From the NCBI GenBank assembly GCA_029267645.1, contig JAJUIM010000135.1, positions 1 to 5,735 of the forward strand: a DNA stretch of 5,735 nucleotides, read 5' to 3'. Shown here piece after piece: positions 5,674 through 5,735 of the stretch; within the stretch, counting starts at the first letter, position 1; each line of letters begins with the position of its first letter. This DNA is from Microbacterium sp. GTDB lineage: Bacteria > Actinomycetota > Actinomycetes > Actinomycetales > Microbacteriaceae. The position numbers and the translations under genes are program-made. The notes beneath the pieces were generated by a model. The model worked only from the letters and a program-made list of their open reading frames with translations, made no database searches and was not told the origin of the DNA.

Positions 5674-5735
5674 ATTTACGAGGAACGCCGCCGTACACCC
5701 CACGCCCGGCCCGCGCAGGACGACCGCCCGCGCCC
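5674..5735 (+). pseudogene. Mirror copy of the ABC gene's N-terminus, partial and without a start codon
   Basis: In the frame that mirrors the ABC transporter start, the plus strand reads ATT and then YEERRRTPHARPAQDDRPR. It aligns without gaps to SENRRRSPFSRPAKDDGPR of the minus-strand gene. The mirrored ATG has become ATT, although a strong AAAGGAGG lies just upstream at 5664-5671. It runs off the window. It could be the start of a divergent paralogue with an ATT start or upstream GTG (5608), a decayed copy, or an artefact of low-quality inverted sequence. I favour artefact. Confidence 0.5.

Larger units (their letters stand above)
5504..5735. repeat. Imperfect 232-bp inverted repeat at the right edge
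   Basis: Base i pairs with base 11239-i, with the axis at 5619/5620 inside CCGCGG. Of 116 pairs checked, 92 match (about 79%) with no insertion or deletion. The strongest parts are GGGGGTGGCGG (5604-5614) against 5625-5635, and CGGGGAAGAAAGGAGG (5656-5671) against the leader of the ABC gene (15 of 16). The arm still matches at the last base of the window, so it continues beyond. By my comparison 20 of the 24 differences are transversions, and they are not concentrated at third codon positions. This fits an error-rich fold-back better than an old duplication. Confidence 0.85.

Noticed and set aside
5566..5703. N-terminal extension of the ABC transporter by 46 codons
   Set aside because: It runs through the terminal inverted repeat and its hairpin, and the extra peptide is not like the family; ATG 5565 or 5574 gives a normal N-terminus.

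Overview
The window is high-GC DNA (roughly 70% by eye, not counted) from an actinobacterium. A GTP-type PEP carboxykinase, an ScfR/RamB-type fatty-acyl regulator and a leaderless-looking promoter fit Micrococcales, perhaps Microbacteriaceae; the family-level placement is inference. The core is ordinary chromosomal content: three intact genes in about 5.5 kb.

Layout. Bases 1-142 are a perfect loopless palindrome whose left half is an inverted copy of the 3' end of the first gene. Bases 100-1563 (minus) encode a 487-aa regulator with an Xre-type HTH, a degenerate IrrE-like domain and a Cys-containing C-terminus. Bases 1564-1691 are a divergent control region with a -10 box placed for a leaderless regulator mRNA, two short operator-like palindromes, a direct repeat and a strong ribosome binding site for the next gene. 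Bases 1692-3551 (plus) encode a complete GTP-dependent PEP carboxykinase of 619 aa. Bases 3552-3663 separate convergent genes and hold a 16-bp-stem hairpin, the likely terminator for both. Bases 3664-5565 (minus) encode a complete 633-aa ABC half-transporter with fused membrane and ATPase domains. Bases 5504-5735 are a second, imperfect inverted repeat, so the right end reads as a degraded mirror copy of the start of the ABC gene.

How the genes fit together. PEP carboxykinase makes PEP from oxaloacetate during growth on acetate, fatty acids or TCA-cycle substrates. ScfR-type regulators control acetate and fatty-acid metabolism, so the divergent pair makes sense as a gluconeogenic switch, with the regulator probably controlling itself and pckG from the shared region. 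The ABC exporter is convergent with pckG and has no evident functional tie to it.

The two most unusual things are these. (1) A 90-bp element sits in the linker of the ABC transporter gene. It has 19-bp inverted ends matching at 18 of 19 positions and a duplicated 13-mer inside, and it occupies exactly 30 codons in frame, like a palindromic repeat that has inserted into a protein. (2) Both ends of the window fold back on themselves. The left is perfect; the right is about 79% matched, with substitutions only and mostly transversions. Inverted-duplication artefacts at the ends of a short contig explain this best, but real inverted duplications or hairpin ends are not excluded.
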